A stretch of DNA of 64,000 nucleotides, taken from assembly GCA_012516855.1 (NCBI GenBank), contig JAAYWB010000016.1:1-64000 (forward strand), given 5' to 3'. This DNA is from Candidatus Cloacimonadota bacterium (GTDB taxonomy: Bacteria > Cloacimonadota > Cloacimonadia > Cloacimonadales > Cloacimonadaceae). Each line of letters begins with the position of its first letter. Position 1 is the stretch's first letter. The position numbers and the translations under genes are program-made. Under the pieces are notes generated by a model. That model ran no database searches. It saw only the letters and a list, made by a program, of their open reading frames with translations, and had not been told where the DNA came from. This document shows, piece after piece, positions 50,492-60,178 of this stretch.

Positions 50492-52006
50492 TTAGGCTTG
50501 AGTGAGGTTCATTTTGAACTGGTATTTTGTGGGTTTGGTCACGTTGAAGCGCCAGGATTCCACTATGTTCTTGATCTCGTTCAAGAAGCTCTGCGTGAAT
50601 GTGGCGCTGTTTGAAGTTACACGGGCCGAAACACTGCCATTTTCTGCAATGTCCATTACAACAGTGATTGAACCGGTCTGCTTTTTAATGGCAACGTTTC
50701 TCTTGTAGGATTGCTCGATCTGGCCTTTTCGGGAGGCGATCTGGTTGTAGATGATGTCGGCGTCCGGAACGGAGGAAGCGGGCTTGGGTATCTTCACTTC
50801 CGGGGTGGGGAGCTTGGAGATTTCCGGGGCTTTCACAACGGATTGGGTAACTCTTTCAGTTTCTTCACGGGCTGAAGGAACGGCCGGCCACTGGCCGGTG
50901 GAAGGGGTTTTCAACCTGGAAGCGTCACCGGTGAAAGTCTGGGTGGGCACATTAGGCCGGGTGGTCAATCCGGGTCCGCCGGGTAGGGTTGTGGCAACCC
51001 TGCCAACATCAGAGGTTGAGGTGTTGAAACCTGAAGTGGCGTTGGGATCGAAGGAACCGGAGAAACCTGACGAAGCCTGGGGATTGAAGGATCCCGAAGC
51101 TCCGGATCCTGTGCCGGTGCCGGTTGCGGAACCCCTGGCTCCCGGGCGGGCAGTGATAAAATTCTGCAAGCCGGTGACGGCATAGGCAGTTTGGGGCCTG
51201 CTGGGGCCGGGAGTTCCTACTCCGGGTCTTCCGGTGCCAAAGATCTGGCCTCTATCGGGCACACCCTGGCTTTGCCTTCCGCCGGTGGTCCGGCCGGTAC
51301 CTCTGGCAGGTTGCGTTCCGCCGGGTTGCTGTTGTCCACGGGTATCACTGACTTGCGCTTCTGGTGGGGTCTGCGGCATGGTTGCTTCCGGAGGGGTCAA
51401 ACCAAGCTGCGGCTCTATCCTGCGCACTCTTTCCAGTTCCGCCAGAGTTTCCGTGAGGGTTTTTTCCTGGTCCATTTTGGGCTTGATCACGAGGTCGTAA
51501 ATCAGCACGAAAGCGAGGCCAAAAATCAAGAAGAGCAGGATGAGTCCAGTTTCCGTGCGTTCCGAAGAAGATAACGGGGCCGGCTTCAGGCTGTTGTTCA
51601 CCACAGCTTGTTCTTCCGGGCGCAGAACCGTTATCCGAGGCTCGGTATAACCGAACTGGATGTCGTAATCAGGGTTTAACTGCGCGGTTCCGCTGAGGTC
51701 GTTGCGCAGCTTGAGCAGCGAGCCTGATAGGATGCCGTTTTGCTGCAGGGCATTGGCATCCAGCGGATTGCCATCCTTGCTGCAAGTCAGGTTCGAGCCA
51801 TCCGGCAGTTGCAGATAGAAGTCTTCTCCACGCTTGATCAGAAGCTTATGCCTGACTGGGAACTTCTGCGAATCGTCCAGGATTTGCCAGAACAGGTGTT
51901 TATCTGTTCCAATGTACCATTTGTTGGTAAAATCCAATCCCTGGCGGATGGTATCCAGATGTTTTCCCCGGTAATTAAGGCTTATATTCAGTATCGTCTT
52001 TGCCAT
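50492..52006 (-). CDS. TonB/AgmX-like energy-transduction protein with FHA-like N-terminus
   Basis: A 504-residue inner-membrane protein. ATG at 52006 is chosen because GGAGG sits 4 nt upstream; the ATG one codon earlier is too close. Residues ~1-125 resemble an FHA-type beta sandwich (IGTDKHLFWQILDD, YLQLPDGSNLT). A single membrane helix lies at ~155-175 (LILLFLIFGLAFVLIYDLV). A very long Pro/Gly/Thr-rich stretch (~190-400) would span the periplasm. The last ~100 residues match the AgmX/PglI-type C-terminal domain (IASRKGQIEQSYKRN, GSITVVMDIAENGSV, ESWRF), but its usual cysteine is Ser here. With adjacent ExbB and ExbD it likely transmits energy to the outer membrane. Confidence 0.85.
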   Translation of the reverse strand: MAKTILNISLNYRGKHLDTIRQGLDFTNKWYIGTDKHLFWQILDDSQKFPVRHKLLIKRGEDFYLQLPDGSNLTCSKDGNPLDANALQQNGILSGSLLKLRNDLSGTAQLNPDYDIQFGYTEPRITVLRPEEQAVVNNSLKPAPLSSSERTETGLILLFLIFGLAFVLIYDLVIKPKMDQEKTLTETLAELERVRRIEPQLGLTPPEATMPQTPPEAQVSDTRGQQQPGGTQPARGTGRTTGGRQSQGVPDRGQIFGTGRPGVGTPGPSRPQTAYAVTGLQNFITARPGARGSATGTGTGSGASGSFNPQASSGFSGSFDPNATSGFNTSTSDVGRVATTLPGGPGLTTRPNVPTQTFTGDASRLKTPSTGQWPAVPSAREETERVTQSVVKAPEISKLPTPEVKIPKPASSVPDADIIYNQIASRKGQIEQSYKRNVAIKKQTGSITVVMDIAENGSVSARVTSNSATFTQSFLNEIKNIVESWRFNVTKPTKYQFKMNLTQA

Positions 52007-52016
52007 CATACCTCCC

Positions 52017-52568
52017 TTACCCACTGGTGTTCGATTTACTTTTTTCAAGCCAATCAGTTTCCAGGAGGGTGGCAAAATAGATGTATTCGTAGAAAGAACT
52101 GGTCCCCAAGCTCACGAATTCCGTTATATACCAGCAGGGGATGCTTTTATCCGCCTGTATGAGCAAGGCTGTGGTGGTCGGATTACCGTCGGCATCGGGA
52201 GTTTTAACAATTTCCGTGGCAGTGCTTTGCAAGTAAGTGAGGATTTCGGTGCGTTTATCAGGATCAGAAGCAAACTCTTCCAGGCTGCCAAAATAGATTC
52301 CCTGTTCGCCAAGGAGTATCCGGTCAGGGTAGATCTGAACCACGGTGGTACCTTTGTTTTCCAGCAAGTCCCGCTTTTCCATGGTGACCGGGAAGGTCAT
52401 GTTGTTAGGCATGGTCAGTTTTTGCACTTCCATGGATACGTTCTTGAGCAGGAACACCAGCAGGATGGTGAGGATATCCACCAGTGAAATGATGGACAGC
52501 GAAGTTCCTTCTTTGAACTTGCGCCGCACCCGGCGGTTCGTGTCTTTGGGCTTAATGACGTTGCTCAT
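52017..52568 (-). CDS. ExbD/TolR-type protein 1 (retains membrane Asp)
   Basis: A 183-residue protein with one N-terminal membrane helix (~25-45, SLSIISLVDILTILLVFLL). Asp31 is the residue essential for proton use in ExbD/TolR/MotB-type motors. The periplasmic remainder has the usual short domain (VVQIYPDRILLG, TTALLIQADKSIP). Overlaps the preceding ExbD gene by 4 nt (ATGA). Together with the ExbB-like protein encoded upstream it should form a proton-driven motor complex. Longer than the typical ~140-residue ExbD because of insertions near residues 60-130. Confidence 0.9.
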   Translation of the reverse strand: MSNVIKPKDTNRRVRRKFKEGTSLSIISLVDILTILLVFLLKNVSMEVQKLTMPNNMTFPVTMEKRDLLENKGTTVVQIYPDRILLGEQGIYFGSLEEFASDPDKRTEILTYLQSTATEIVKTPDADGNPTTTALLIQADKSIPCWYITEFVSLGTSSFYEYIYFATLLETDWLEKSKSNTSG

Positions 52569-53101
52569 TTTCCCCCCATCACGTAGTAGCGAACCTGCGG
52601 GGCTTTGTAGTGAACATTGGCAAAGTTGTTGCTCCGGCAGATATCTATGGTTTTGATCAGGACGTCATACTTCACATCATCATAAGGGGCCACACTAATG
52701 TCCAGCAGGTCCGGAAACCTTTCCCGGACAGCCTTGAGGGCGGCATCGAGCATGACATAGTCATATTGTCCAAGAGACAATTTCACGATACCGGGGTCGC
52801 GTCCGGGTTCCCTGATCTCGAAACCAGGTATGGTGGTGAGCAGTGAATCCTGCGAGGCCGTTATGATTACGGTTACTTCCGGAACATCCTTATTCAAGCC
52901 TTCCGTGCCGTCAACCGTCGCGGACTGGCCGGGAGGGGCGGCAGAGAAGTTGAAGGCCACCAGCGCCACCTGCGTGATCACCAGCATCAGCAATAGAAAT
53001 GGGATGACGGTGAGAAACAAGTTCATGAGGGGCACCAAATCCGGAATTTTCGGATCTGAGACCGGATGCTGGTTCCTTCTTGCTGAAGGACGGTATGCCA
53101 T
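52565..53101 (-). CDS. ExbD/TolR-type protein 2 (membrane Asp replaced by Asn)
   Basis: A 178-residue ExbD-like protein. The membrane helix (~22-47) reads PDLVPLMNLFLTVIPFLLLM, so the conserved membrane Asp is Asn27. The periplasmic part (PEVTVIITASQDSLL, VKLSLGQYDYVMLD, PYDDVKYDVLIKTID) keeps the fold. Having one Asp-bearing and one Asn-bearing ExbD in the same operon suggests a heterodimer in which only one subunit uses the proton path. In Myxococcus the AglR-AglQ-AglS motor also has two ExbD-type subunits (recalled). Start ATG, 5 nt after the ExbB-like gene's stop. Confidence 0.88.
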   Translation of the reverse strand: MAYRPSARRNQHPVSDPKIPDLVPLMNLFLTVIPFLLLMLVITQVALVAFNFSAAPPGQSATVDGTEGLNKDVPEVTVIITASQDSLLTTIPGFEIREPGRDPGIVKLSLGQYDYVMLDAALKAVRERFPDLLDISVAPYDDVKYDVLIKTIDICRSNNFANVHYKAPQVRYYVMGGK

Positions 53102-53105
53102 GATT

Positions 53106-53876
53106 TTATCCTTTAGCTGAGATATTGATGAAGTTGATTAGTTTAACGCTATATTCGTCGATCTCGTTGATGAGTTTTTGGGCTTTGCCCATCAGCCAAC
53201 CTTTGATCAGAGTGAGCGGAATGGCGGCGATCAAACCGAGGGCGGTGGTGCCGATGGCGGTTTTGATGCCGGCAGAAAGCATGATGTTCTTCTGGCTGTC
53301 AAGCACGTCAGGACGGCTGAGGGCGTTGAAAGCTGCCAGCAATCCCCAAATGGTTCCCAGCAGACCGAGATAGGTGCAAACTTGGGCAAGGGTGTCGAAC
53401 CAGAAAAGGCCCGCGTCGAGTTTGTAAACTTTTTGCAGCACGGCTTCGTCGAGTGCGTTCTGCACTTGGTCGCTCATGTCTTCTTTGGAGGCAGTCTTGC
53501 GCACGTCCTTATAGACGGAAAGTCCGCTGAAGAAGATGAAGCCGAGGGTGGTGTCCTTCAATTTTTCCGTGATCTTGATGGCTTCTTCGATCTGGTCGTT
53601 CTTGATGTAGCCTTTCAGGCTTTTGTACAGGTTCTGGGCGTTGATCTTTTCTTTATGGAACAACTGGATGTAGCGGACGACCGCGTAAACGATACCGATT
53701 ATGAAAACCAACAGGATGAGGTATCCGAAATAACCTTCCTGATTGCTGTCATCAAATATGGTGGCAAGGTTTACGGGGCTTGTTTTGATATCTGTTAGCT
53801 GTGTTACCTGCGCCGACAGGGCCCCAAGGCTGATCACCAGGGTTAGGATTACGAGAACGATGTGCTTGGCATTCAT
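53106..53876 (-). CDS. ExbB/TolQ/MotA-type proton-channel protein with signal peptide
   Basis: A 256-residue inner-membrane protein. MNAKHIVLV at 53876 follows GAGGAG and overlaps the preceding stop by 4 nt. An N-terminal hydrophobic segment (~4-22) looks like a cleavable signal or first helix (GALSAQ). It is followed by a helix ~50-70 (YLILLVFIIGIVYAVVRYI), a cytoplasmic domain, and the two conserved helices ~165-185 and ~205-225 with LLGTIWGLLAAFNAL and IGTTALGLIAAIPLTL. These last are the MotA/TolQ/ExbB signature and hold the polar Thr residues. It is the stator of the motor built by the two ExbD proteins encoded downstream. Confidence 0.92.
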   Translation of the reverse strand: MNAKHIVLVILTLVISLGALSAQVTQLTDIKTSPVNLATIFDDSNQEGYFGYLILLVFIIGIVYAVVRYIQLFHKEKINAQNLYKSLKGYIKNDQIEEAIKITEKLKDTTLGFIFFSGLSVYKDVRKTASKEDMSDQVQNALDEAVLQKVYKLDAGLFWFDTLAQVCTYLGLLGTIWGLLAAFNALSRPDVLDSQKNIMLSAGIKTAIGTTALGLIAAIPLTLIKGWLMGKAQKLINEIDEYSVKLINFINISAKG

Positions 53877-54181
53877 TTTGACTCCTCTAGCCATGTTAAT
53901 ATTTCTTGTTTCCAATTTGTAAGTTGTTTTTTGCTTTCAGCCTGAATCGCTGCCAGGCTGATCGTGAAATCGTATTTTGCCGCCGGAGCATAGGTATCGG
54001 TCTTGACCTGGACCACGCTGATATCAGGCATCATGGTCTTGATCTGGATCTGCAGGTCGCGTCCTTCTATCAATTCTGTTTCCTGGGGTTCCGCAACAGC
54101 GGTTTCGCCACTGTCCACCTGCGCAAGGCAAACGGAGGTTCCCAGCAGGATCAGGAGGCTGATCAGTAAAGTCTTTTTCAT
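53873..54181 (-). CDS. Small exported protein of the envelope operon, function unknown
   Basis: A 102-residue protein I do not recognise. A signal peptide covers ~1-20 (LLISLLILLGTSVCLAQ); the VCLA-Q end resembles a signal peptidase I site more than a lipobox. The mature part is acidic at first (GETAVAEPQETELIEGRD), then has strand-like stretches (DLQIQIKTMMPDISVVQVKTD, YDFTISLAAIQAESKK) and ends in a helix. Overlaps the ExbB-like gene by 4 nt and follows the giant TPR gene by 4 nt, so it is translated with the motor genes. It may be a periplasmic accessory of the motor complex (inference). Confidence 0.8.
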   Translation of the reverse strand: MKKTLLISLLILLGTSVCLAQVDSGETAVAEPQETELIEGRDLQIQIKTMMPDISVVQVKTDTYAPAAKYDFTISLAAIQAESKKQLTNWKQEILTWLEESK

Positions 54182-54185
54182 CTCT

Positions 54186-57100
54186 TCACTCCTTGGCGGA
54201 TACTGTTATGCCCAGCTCGGCGAGCATGCCGCGGTTGGGCGAATTGTTCCTAACTTCCATGCGCAGCTTGTTCAAGCCGGGCTTCAGAAGGCCAACGGGC
54301 AAACCGGCCCTCACCGGATACACCAGGAAAGGCTCAGTATCGTAGTTCAGTTCGTAAACAGGACCCAGGGGCTGGCCATTCAGGAACAGCTTGGCGTTGT
54401 CCGGGGCGACAAAATCAAGATAACCTTCCCCAAATCCTGCTTGCAATTCAAATTCCTTTTCAAATATTACCAGTGTCTGTTGGTTTTCCTGCGTCTCATC
54501 TATCCAGATTGGCTTCGCAGAGGTATTTTGCAGGAAAGTTGATCTGTCCATGGGAAGATCGAAGTTCGGTGCCAAACTGGCGTAGGAACTGATCTCCTCT
54601 CCTGTTGCGGGGTCTTTCCCGATCACTATCCAGTCTGTATTTGACACCAGGGTTTTCACATCGGTGGGGCTGGTGGTGACCATTTCGGCCGCGTCAAAGA
54701 AGAAACTTGTGCTGAAATGGATGGGCTCTTCCGAAACACCGGTGTTGGGGAAAACGCCTCGGAAAAGGTTCTTACCACTTTTCAAGCCCTCGCCTTCGAT
54801 GCGGATCGCGAAGACCGTGCCAAAATCTTCCCTGTAAACGGGAATATAGACCGGATCTATCTTGGTGCCGTTGAAAACGATGTTGGGGTCCTGCTCATAA
54901 GCCAGATAAACATAGGCAAAGAGGGGGGCGACCTCAAAATCGAACTCACGTTCCAAAACTAGTTCGTGACGGGAGGGAACGCTATAAGTCGAGAGCATTC
55001 TTCCGTCATCCAGGGTTAGGGAACCGAATGCGTTGAGCTTCTGAGAACCACCCTGGGGTTTTTCCAGTCTGGCGGTCCAGGTTTTGTCCAGTGTGTGCCG
55101 GATTTCTGTGTATTCCGGCAACAGGTTGCGTTCGATAAGTTTATCTTCGGCCTTGGTGGTGTACTTGTCGTAGTAACCGGCTGTGAAATACTTGTTGTAG
55201 ATATCCTGGTAGATCAGGCTCGAGTTGGCGTGAAACACATCTATATAGGGTTGAGAATGTGGTTTGATATCAGTGTTGACCATTTTGTCAAACTCACGCT
55301 CGCTGACCCTTTTGCGGTCGCGGAAGGGAGCAAGTTCATTGGCTACCTGGATGTATTTATTGATCTGGGTTTCCACAACTTCTGCAGCACGGTCATTGAT
55401 CTGGCAGATCAAGCTGAGCGCCCTAAGACGACGTTCGTTGTCCAGGATGTCAGCTTCCTGCTGATCAAGCAGTTTAACAATCTTTGCAACCTCGAGTTCG
55501 GCTTTGGTTTGCAAGGATGGAACCAGGTTTTGGGTTCCGCCGAAGAGGTGTTTTTGCCAGGTGGTGCCGGCACTCACGGGCAGCAGTTTGTTGGCTGATG
55601 CGGTGAGGAAATTTCCTTTTTCGATGCTGTTCATTTGGCGGTCGAATCCATCCAGGAAGGCTTGGCGTGCTTGCAGGATGGAGTGTTCGGATTCAGCGAA
55701 GGCAAAGGCTTCATAAGCTTTGGCGCTTTCCACGGGCAGACCTTCTTTTCGATACTCAGCTTCCTGGCGTTTGAACTCGTCCCTTTTCTGGAAGGCCAGG
55801 TCCCAATTCTTGGCTGCGTAAGCAGCATCAAATTCTTGTGCCAGTGTTCCCAGTTTGCGGTTGGCAACCGTCAGATATCGTTCGGATTTGGTTTTGTCAT
55901 TCAGATATAGTTCGCGCGCGTAATACTCAAAACGCTGCTGATCCTGCCGGGCAAGGTAAGAATCAGCCAGGATGGTGAGGAAGCCGGGAGTTTCTTTGTG
56001 TTTGGGGTAGGTTTGGGTGAAGTAGGTAAGGGTCTCCACTACTTTATCCTGATTCTTCTCACTGCTGTAGATCTCCACAGCCCAGAGATATATCTCTTCC
56101 GGATTTATGTCGCCGCTGTCAATGCGTCCGGCCCGCACGTCTTTGTGCAGGTCGATGTAAGCCGCAGCCGCGTTTCCACGCTGGGCGGGGTCCTTGCGCA
56201 TTTCCTCAATGAGGTTTACCCTAAGGGCAAAGGCGAGGTTGCTCTCTGGAAACTGCTGAATGAATTCGTTTTTCAGGTTCCTGGTTCTGACGGGGTCTTT
56301 AATCTGGTTTTGGGCAATGTTCCAGCTCTGTTCATAGAGGGCATATTTCTCATTCATGGAGGGTTTTACAGCGGCCAGATCCGTTTTCAGTTCGATAGCT
56401 TCAGGGTAGAGCCTGGCTTTGATGTATGCTTCGGAGGCTAGGAACAGGTAACCTTGGCTGCGGGACGGCTCATTGGTAAATTTGTCCGCCAAACGGATCA
56501 GCTCAGTGGCAACGGTCTTATGGTCACCCTGCTTCTCGGCCTGTTCATAATTGTTCTGGATCTGCAATCTCACGAAGTTTTCGATCTCAGCGGCGTCGGC
56601 GGTATTTTCAGAGAAGCCTTTGGCGGCTATGTACATCCGTTCCGCTTCACTGAAGTTGCCGGCATCCTCCTCTATCTTGGCCAGGTTCAGGTAGATGCTT
56701 CTGCTGGTTGCCCGATCGATATCGATCCCACTTGCCAGAATTGTGTTGTAATGTACTTTGGCCTGTTCCGGATGGCCATGGTGCATTTCAACCGCTGCCA
56801 GGTCCATCAGAATGGCTGGTGCCCCCTTTCTGGCTTCCGGATTCTGGGAGGCCTTCAACACATCGTAGAACCTGAGCGCTGAAGTCCGGTACTGGGTGTG
56901 GGAAGCTTGATCTTTCGGAGCGGGTTTGGAGAGCGAGTATATCCGCTGATTGTATTTGTAGATGAGGCCTTCGTTATTGAAGAAATCAGGGTTTCCCTGA
57001 TAATCTTCGTTGTATTTTGTCAGCTTCATCGCGGCGTTGCTATAGCTTTCAACATCATTGCGTTTTTCAGCCAAAATGCTGGCCAGCAGCACTTCGGTTT

Positions 57101-60017
57101 GTCTGTTACTGTCAATGAAAGTCTGAAGTTCCGAGGTATTAGTGAAAAGCTCAGTGTACTGCTGATACGCCACTATATGAGACTCGTACAGTTGTTTGTC
57201 CCTGTTGGAGGCAGAGTCGATCAGGTTGTTGTAATGGCGGATGCGGATTTGTTCATAGGCATCGCGGATGATATTCAGCTGCGCTCTCAGGTCAGGCATT
57301 GCGGGGTCTGCATTCTTAACATTATCCTGATACCACTTGGTGCCTTTGCCATAAGAGGCTTTAATGAAGTCGAGCTTTTCATCGCGAATCTGGGAAAGAT
57401 TCATGCCGGAACGCAGTTCCAAGCCAGGGGTGTAATATAGTTTTATGATTGAATCGACTACAGCCGGATTTTGCAGCTCATTGGGAGAGGTCTGGAGCCG
57501 GAGTTCCATAAAATCTATTGCCTGCAACGGCGCTTCCATATCCACTTTCATGCCTGCGGCTTTATCCAGGATCAAGGTTTTCACCTTGATATCGGAATAC
57601 TCAGCCATCGCTCTGCGGATCTCTGTCACACCCTTGGATTCCTGGGTGAATTCTATGCCGTCGAGAGCGATAAGTGAATAAGCGATGTTGTCAATGGAGT
57701 TGTCCCGGTAATCCTGAGCCAGATAGGCATCCGTGATCTCTTTGCTATCAGCGGCTCCGATGAGAGTGACAAAATCTGCCAAGGCTGATTTCAGGGATTG
57801 CTCGTCTCCCTGATTCAGATTTACCCAAGCCCTCTGGTACAAAGCGTCATGGTGATAGGCGCTGGAAGGTTTATTCACAAGGGAGTTAAAACGACGGTTC
57901 GCCTCCGCGTAATGAGTAATGGGTTCATCCGCGTCCGAGCCGATCAGAAAATGGAGTATGCCAAGCCGATAGACAGCCTCGTCGTAATAGGGCGAATCGT
58001 CATACTTGCCGGAATCCACCAGTTCTGTGTAGGCATTGAGTGCTTCGCTGAAATCAGCCTCAGTGAATTTTAGGCGGTCCGGCCTCTCCCGATTGGGGTT
58101 GGTAGCACGGAACTGCTCTATCTGTGAGTATCTGGATACTTTTTTGGCCTCGCTGCTCAGATAGCCGATATTATAAAGTGCTCGGTCACGCAGATAAAAA
58201 TCAGGTTCGATTTCCAAGGCCTTTTTATAGTTGGCGAGGGCTTTCTCTGGTTTGTCCAGATCAACCGCGTATTGCAGTTCCGCCATATTGTAATAGATAA
58301 TGGCATTGTTCAGAAGGTATCCGCCGCTGGGCTGTTCCATGGCTTGGAAATAGGGATTGGCGTTAACAAAAGCCTCATACCTTTTCAGCAGTTCAGCTTT
58401 GTCCTGCACTATCTTCTGATACTCAGCCCGCTGCTGCTCCTCACCCAGCGCATCCACCTTGGCCAGACGCTGCTGCTCCTGATATCGGATCCTGCGATAA
58501 TCCACCATCAAACCCAAAAAATCCAGATTGGCAATGAAGGTGTCATCGATGGGAAAATCCTCCAGTCCAACCTTATGGGCCAGCGCGTATTGTTTTTCGA
58601 TCACGCCTCGTTGGTCTTTGGGATAGTTTTCCTTAATCATGGCAAGCATCACGTCTTCGACTTCAGGAAGTAGTTCATCCAGGGAGCGTTTGTCGCGGTA
58701 AGTGGCGTAGTATTCGTCTAAAAGTTCTGTGAAAATCGCTTCTTCAACGCTGTCCTGGTGCTTGCGGAAAGCCAGGTAGCGTTCCTTGCGGTTTTGCAGG
58801 TCGGCGATTTTTTCCACATATTCCTGCCGCTCAGGGCCAAGATCGATGTTCAGGCTTGGGTAATTTGGCTGAGCCATGATTTGGTCGATCTCTGCCACAA
58901 CGTCTGTGTATGTGTTGATGTTGCGCTCGATGTCCATGAGGCGCTTCAACTCCATGTCGCTGAAGCCCTTGCCTACCACGGATTCATCTTCGTTAACAAA
59001 AAGCTCGTAGCGCCGCTCGAAAAAGCGGTCCATTACATCCAACACCCTTCCGTAGAATACGGATGTATCTTTCAATTGTTTTAGCAGAATCGCACCTTCA
59101 CGGTAACGGTTGAAGGCTGCGGATTCGGGCCCGATGTAGTCAGGTGAGGCCAGCAGGTCCAGATCGATTGGGGGCAGCGATTCGAAAGGCCGGATTTGGG
59201 CCTTGAAATCCTCCAGCAGGAGCATCTCCTCTTCCGCGATCCTGTTCAAAGCTTCGGTAAACTGCAGTCCAGGAAGGGATTTAAACTCGTTGTAGAGGTC
59301 CTGCAAATCACGCTGGATAAGAGAGACCTGTTCCTTTAAAACATTGGCTTTGATGGTATCTGGTTTCGCGTAAAACGATTCCAGATCGAGATCATCCAAA
59401 CGGGAGATCACACTCCTTCGGCGGTTGACAAAAGTGTTTTTTATCCAATCTTTGCTGTTTTGATAGGCGTCAACATAGCCTTGTATCCTGGCTTCTTCAG
59501 CATCCTCGGCCAGGAGGTCAGCCCATAAAAACATGTAGGTGGGGTAATATTTGCCCGTCGAGAAACGATTCATCACGTCTTCAAGGAACGGTGCCGCTGA
59601 TGATTTTTCTTTGTTTTGGATGTAATCCACCGCTCTGTAATAGAGCAACAAATTGAGCATCATCCTGGCGTCATCGCCGAGCTTGGGGTCGTTGATCAAA
59701 ACATCGAAATATGGGATGGCTTTGGTTGGATCGTCCACCACAGAGTAAAAATGCCCCACCAGATAGAGAAGGTCCGCTTCATCGAGTTTGCTCAGGCTCT
59801 CATAATGCAGCATGTATTCTTCCACAGCCTGAGCCTTATTATTCTTCACCAGTTGGGGAAGCCTGTCTTTAAGGAAATCTATCGCTTCCATCACTTTGTG
59901 GTCGGCGTAAACAGCGCTTCGCACATCTGTTCCGGGCGTCGTGTTTTGAGCAAATGCCAGCGCGAAAGGAACCACTGTCAGCGTCAGCAACAGATACAGT
60001 TTGATGAGTTTTTTCAT
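54186..60017 (-). CDS. Giant exported TPR-repeat protein with C-terminal jelly-roll domains
   Basis: A 1943-residue envelope protein. A signal peptide spans ~1-24. Almost the entire length to ~1640 is helical repeat sequence with TPR-like signatures, for example ALANYKKALEIEPDFYLRDRALYNIG near ~600 and clusters at ~1090-1300 with AEQAK and YLFLASEAYIKAR. The last ~250 residues change to beta-rich modules resembling galactose-binding-type jelly-rolls (LFLNGQPLGPVY, KPGLNKLRMEVRNN, two copies). No lipobox cysteine is seen, so it is periplasmic or exported to the surface. It precedes the small protein and ExbB-ExbD-TonB genes with 4-nt spacing. The likely role is a periplasmic scaffold joining motor and outer membrane. 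This is inference. Confidence 0.87.
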   Translation of the reverse strand: MKKLIKLYLLLTLTVVPFALAFAQNTTPGTDVRSAVYADHKVMEAIDFLKDRLPQLVKNNKAQAVEEYMLHYESLSKLDEADLLYLVGHFYSVVDDPTKAIPYFDVLINDPKLGDDARMMLNLLLYYRAVDYIQNKEKSSAAPFLEDVMNRFSTGKYYPTYMFLWADLLAEDAEEARIQGYVDAYQNSKDWIKNTFVNRRRSVISRLDDLDLESFYAKPDTIKANVLKEQVSLIQRDLQDLYNEFKSLPGLQFTEALNRIAEEEMLLLEDFKAQIRPFESLPPIDLDLLASPDYIGPESAAFNRYREGAILLKQLKDTSVFYGRVLDVMDRFFERRYELFVNEDESVVGKGFSDMELKRLMDIERNINTYTDVVAEIDQIMAQPNYPSLNIDLGPERQEYVEKIADLQNRKERYLAFRKHQDSVEEAIFTELLDEYYATYRDKRSLDELLPEVEDVMLAMIKENYPKDQRGVIEKQYALAHKVGLEDFPIDDTFIANLDFLGLMVDYRRIRYQEQQRLAKVDALGEEQQRAEYQKIVQDKAELLKRYEAFVNANPYFQAMEQPSGGYLLNNAIIYYNMAELQYAVDLDKPEKALANYKKALEIEPDFYLRDRALYNIGYLSSEAKKVSRYSQIEQFRATNPNRERPDRLKFTEADFSEALNAYTELVDSGKYDDSPYYDEAVYRLGILHFLIGSDADEPITHYAEANRRFNSLVNKPSSAYHHDALYQRAWVNLNQGDEQSLKSALADFVTLIGAADSKEITDAYLAQDYRDNSIDNIAYSLIALDGIEFTQESKGVTEIRRAMAEYSDIKVKTLILDKAAGMKVDMEAPLQAIDFMELRLQTSPNELQNPAVVDSIIKLYYTPGLELRSGMNLSQIRDEKLDFIKASYGKGTKWYQDNVKNADPAMPDLRAQLNIIRDAYEQIRIRHYNNLIDSASNRDKQLYESHIVAYQQYTELFTNTSELQTFIDSNRQTEVLLASILAEKRNDVESYSNAAMKLTKYNEDYQGNPDFFNNEGLIYKYNQRIYSLSKPAPKDQASHTQYRTSALRFYDVLKASQNPEARKGAPAILMDLAAVEMHHGHPEQAKVHYNTILASGIDIDRATSRSIYLNLAKIEEDAGNFSEAERMYIAAKGFSENTADAAEIENFVRLQIQNNYEQAEKQGDHKTVATELIRLADKFTNEPSRSQGYLFLASEAYIKARLYPEAIELKTDLAAVKPSMNEKYALYEQSWNIAQNQIKDPVRTRNLKNEFIQQFPESNLAFALRVNLIEEMRKDPAQRGNAAAAYIDLHKDVRAGRIDSGDINPEEIYLWAVEIYSSEKNQDKVVETLTYFTQTYPKHKETPGFLTILADSYLARQDQQRFEYYARELYLNDKTKSERYLTVANRKLGTLAQEFDAAYAAKNWDLAFQKRDEFKRQEAEYRKEGLPVESAKAYEAFAFAESEHSILQARQAFLDGFDRQMNSIEKGNFLTASANKLLPVSAGTTWQKHLFGGTQNLVPSLQTKAELEVAKIVKLLDQQEADILDNERRLRALSLICQINDRAAEVVETQINKYIQVANELAPFRDRKRVSEREFDKMVNTDIKPHSQPYIDVFHANSSLIYQDIYNKYFTAGYYDKYTTKAEDKLIERNLLPEYTEIRHTLDKTWTARLEKPQGGSQKLNAFGSLTLDDGRMLSTYSVPSRHELVLEREFDFEVAPLFAYVYLAYEQDPNIVFNGTKIDPVYIPVYREDFGTVFAIRIEGEGLKSGKNLFRGVFPNTGVSEEPIHFSTSFFFDAAEMVTTSPTDVKTLVSNTDWIVIGKDPATGEEISSYASLAPNFDLPMDRSTFLQNTSAKPIWIDETQENQQTLVIFEKEFELQAGFGEGYLDFVAPDNAKLFLNGQPLGPVYELNYDTEPFLVYPVRAGLPVGLLKPGLNKLRMEVRNNSPNRGMLAELGITVSAKE

Positions 60018-60178
60018 AACCCCGCTCGCTTAAATCGTCCTATGTTATCAATCCTGCCAGTTATAAGCAGGATTCAGGATGCAGCTGGGGTGTGCATCCT
60101 GAATCTCAAGCTTGACCAAGGGAAATATGTACGTATTGACCTGCACATTCACCATGAGGTGGAATAGTGCGATAATTA

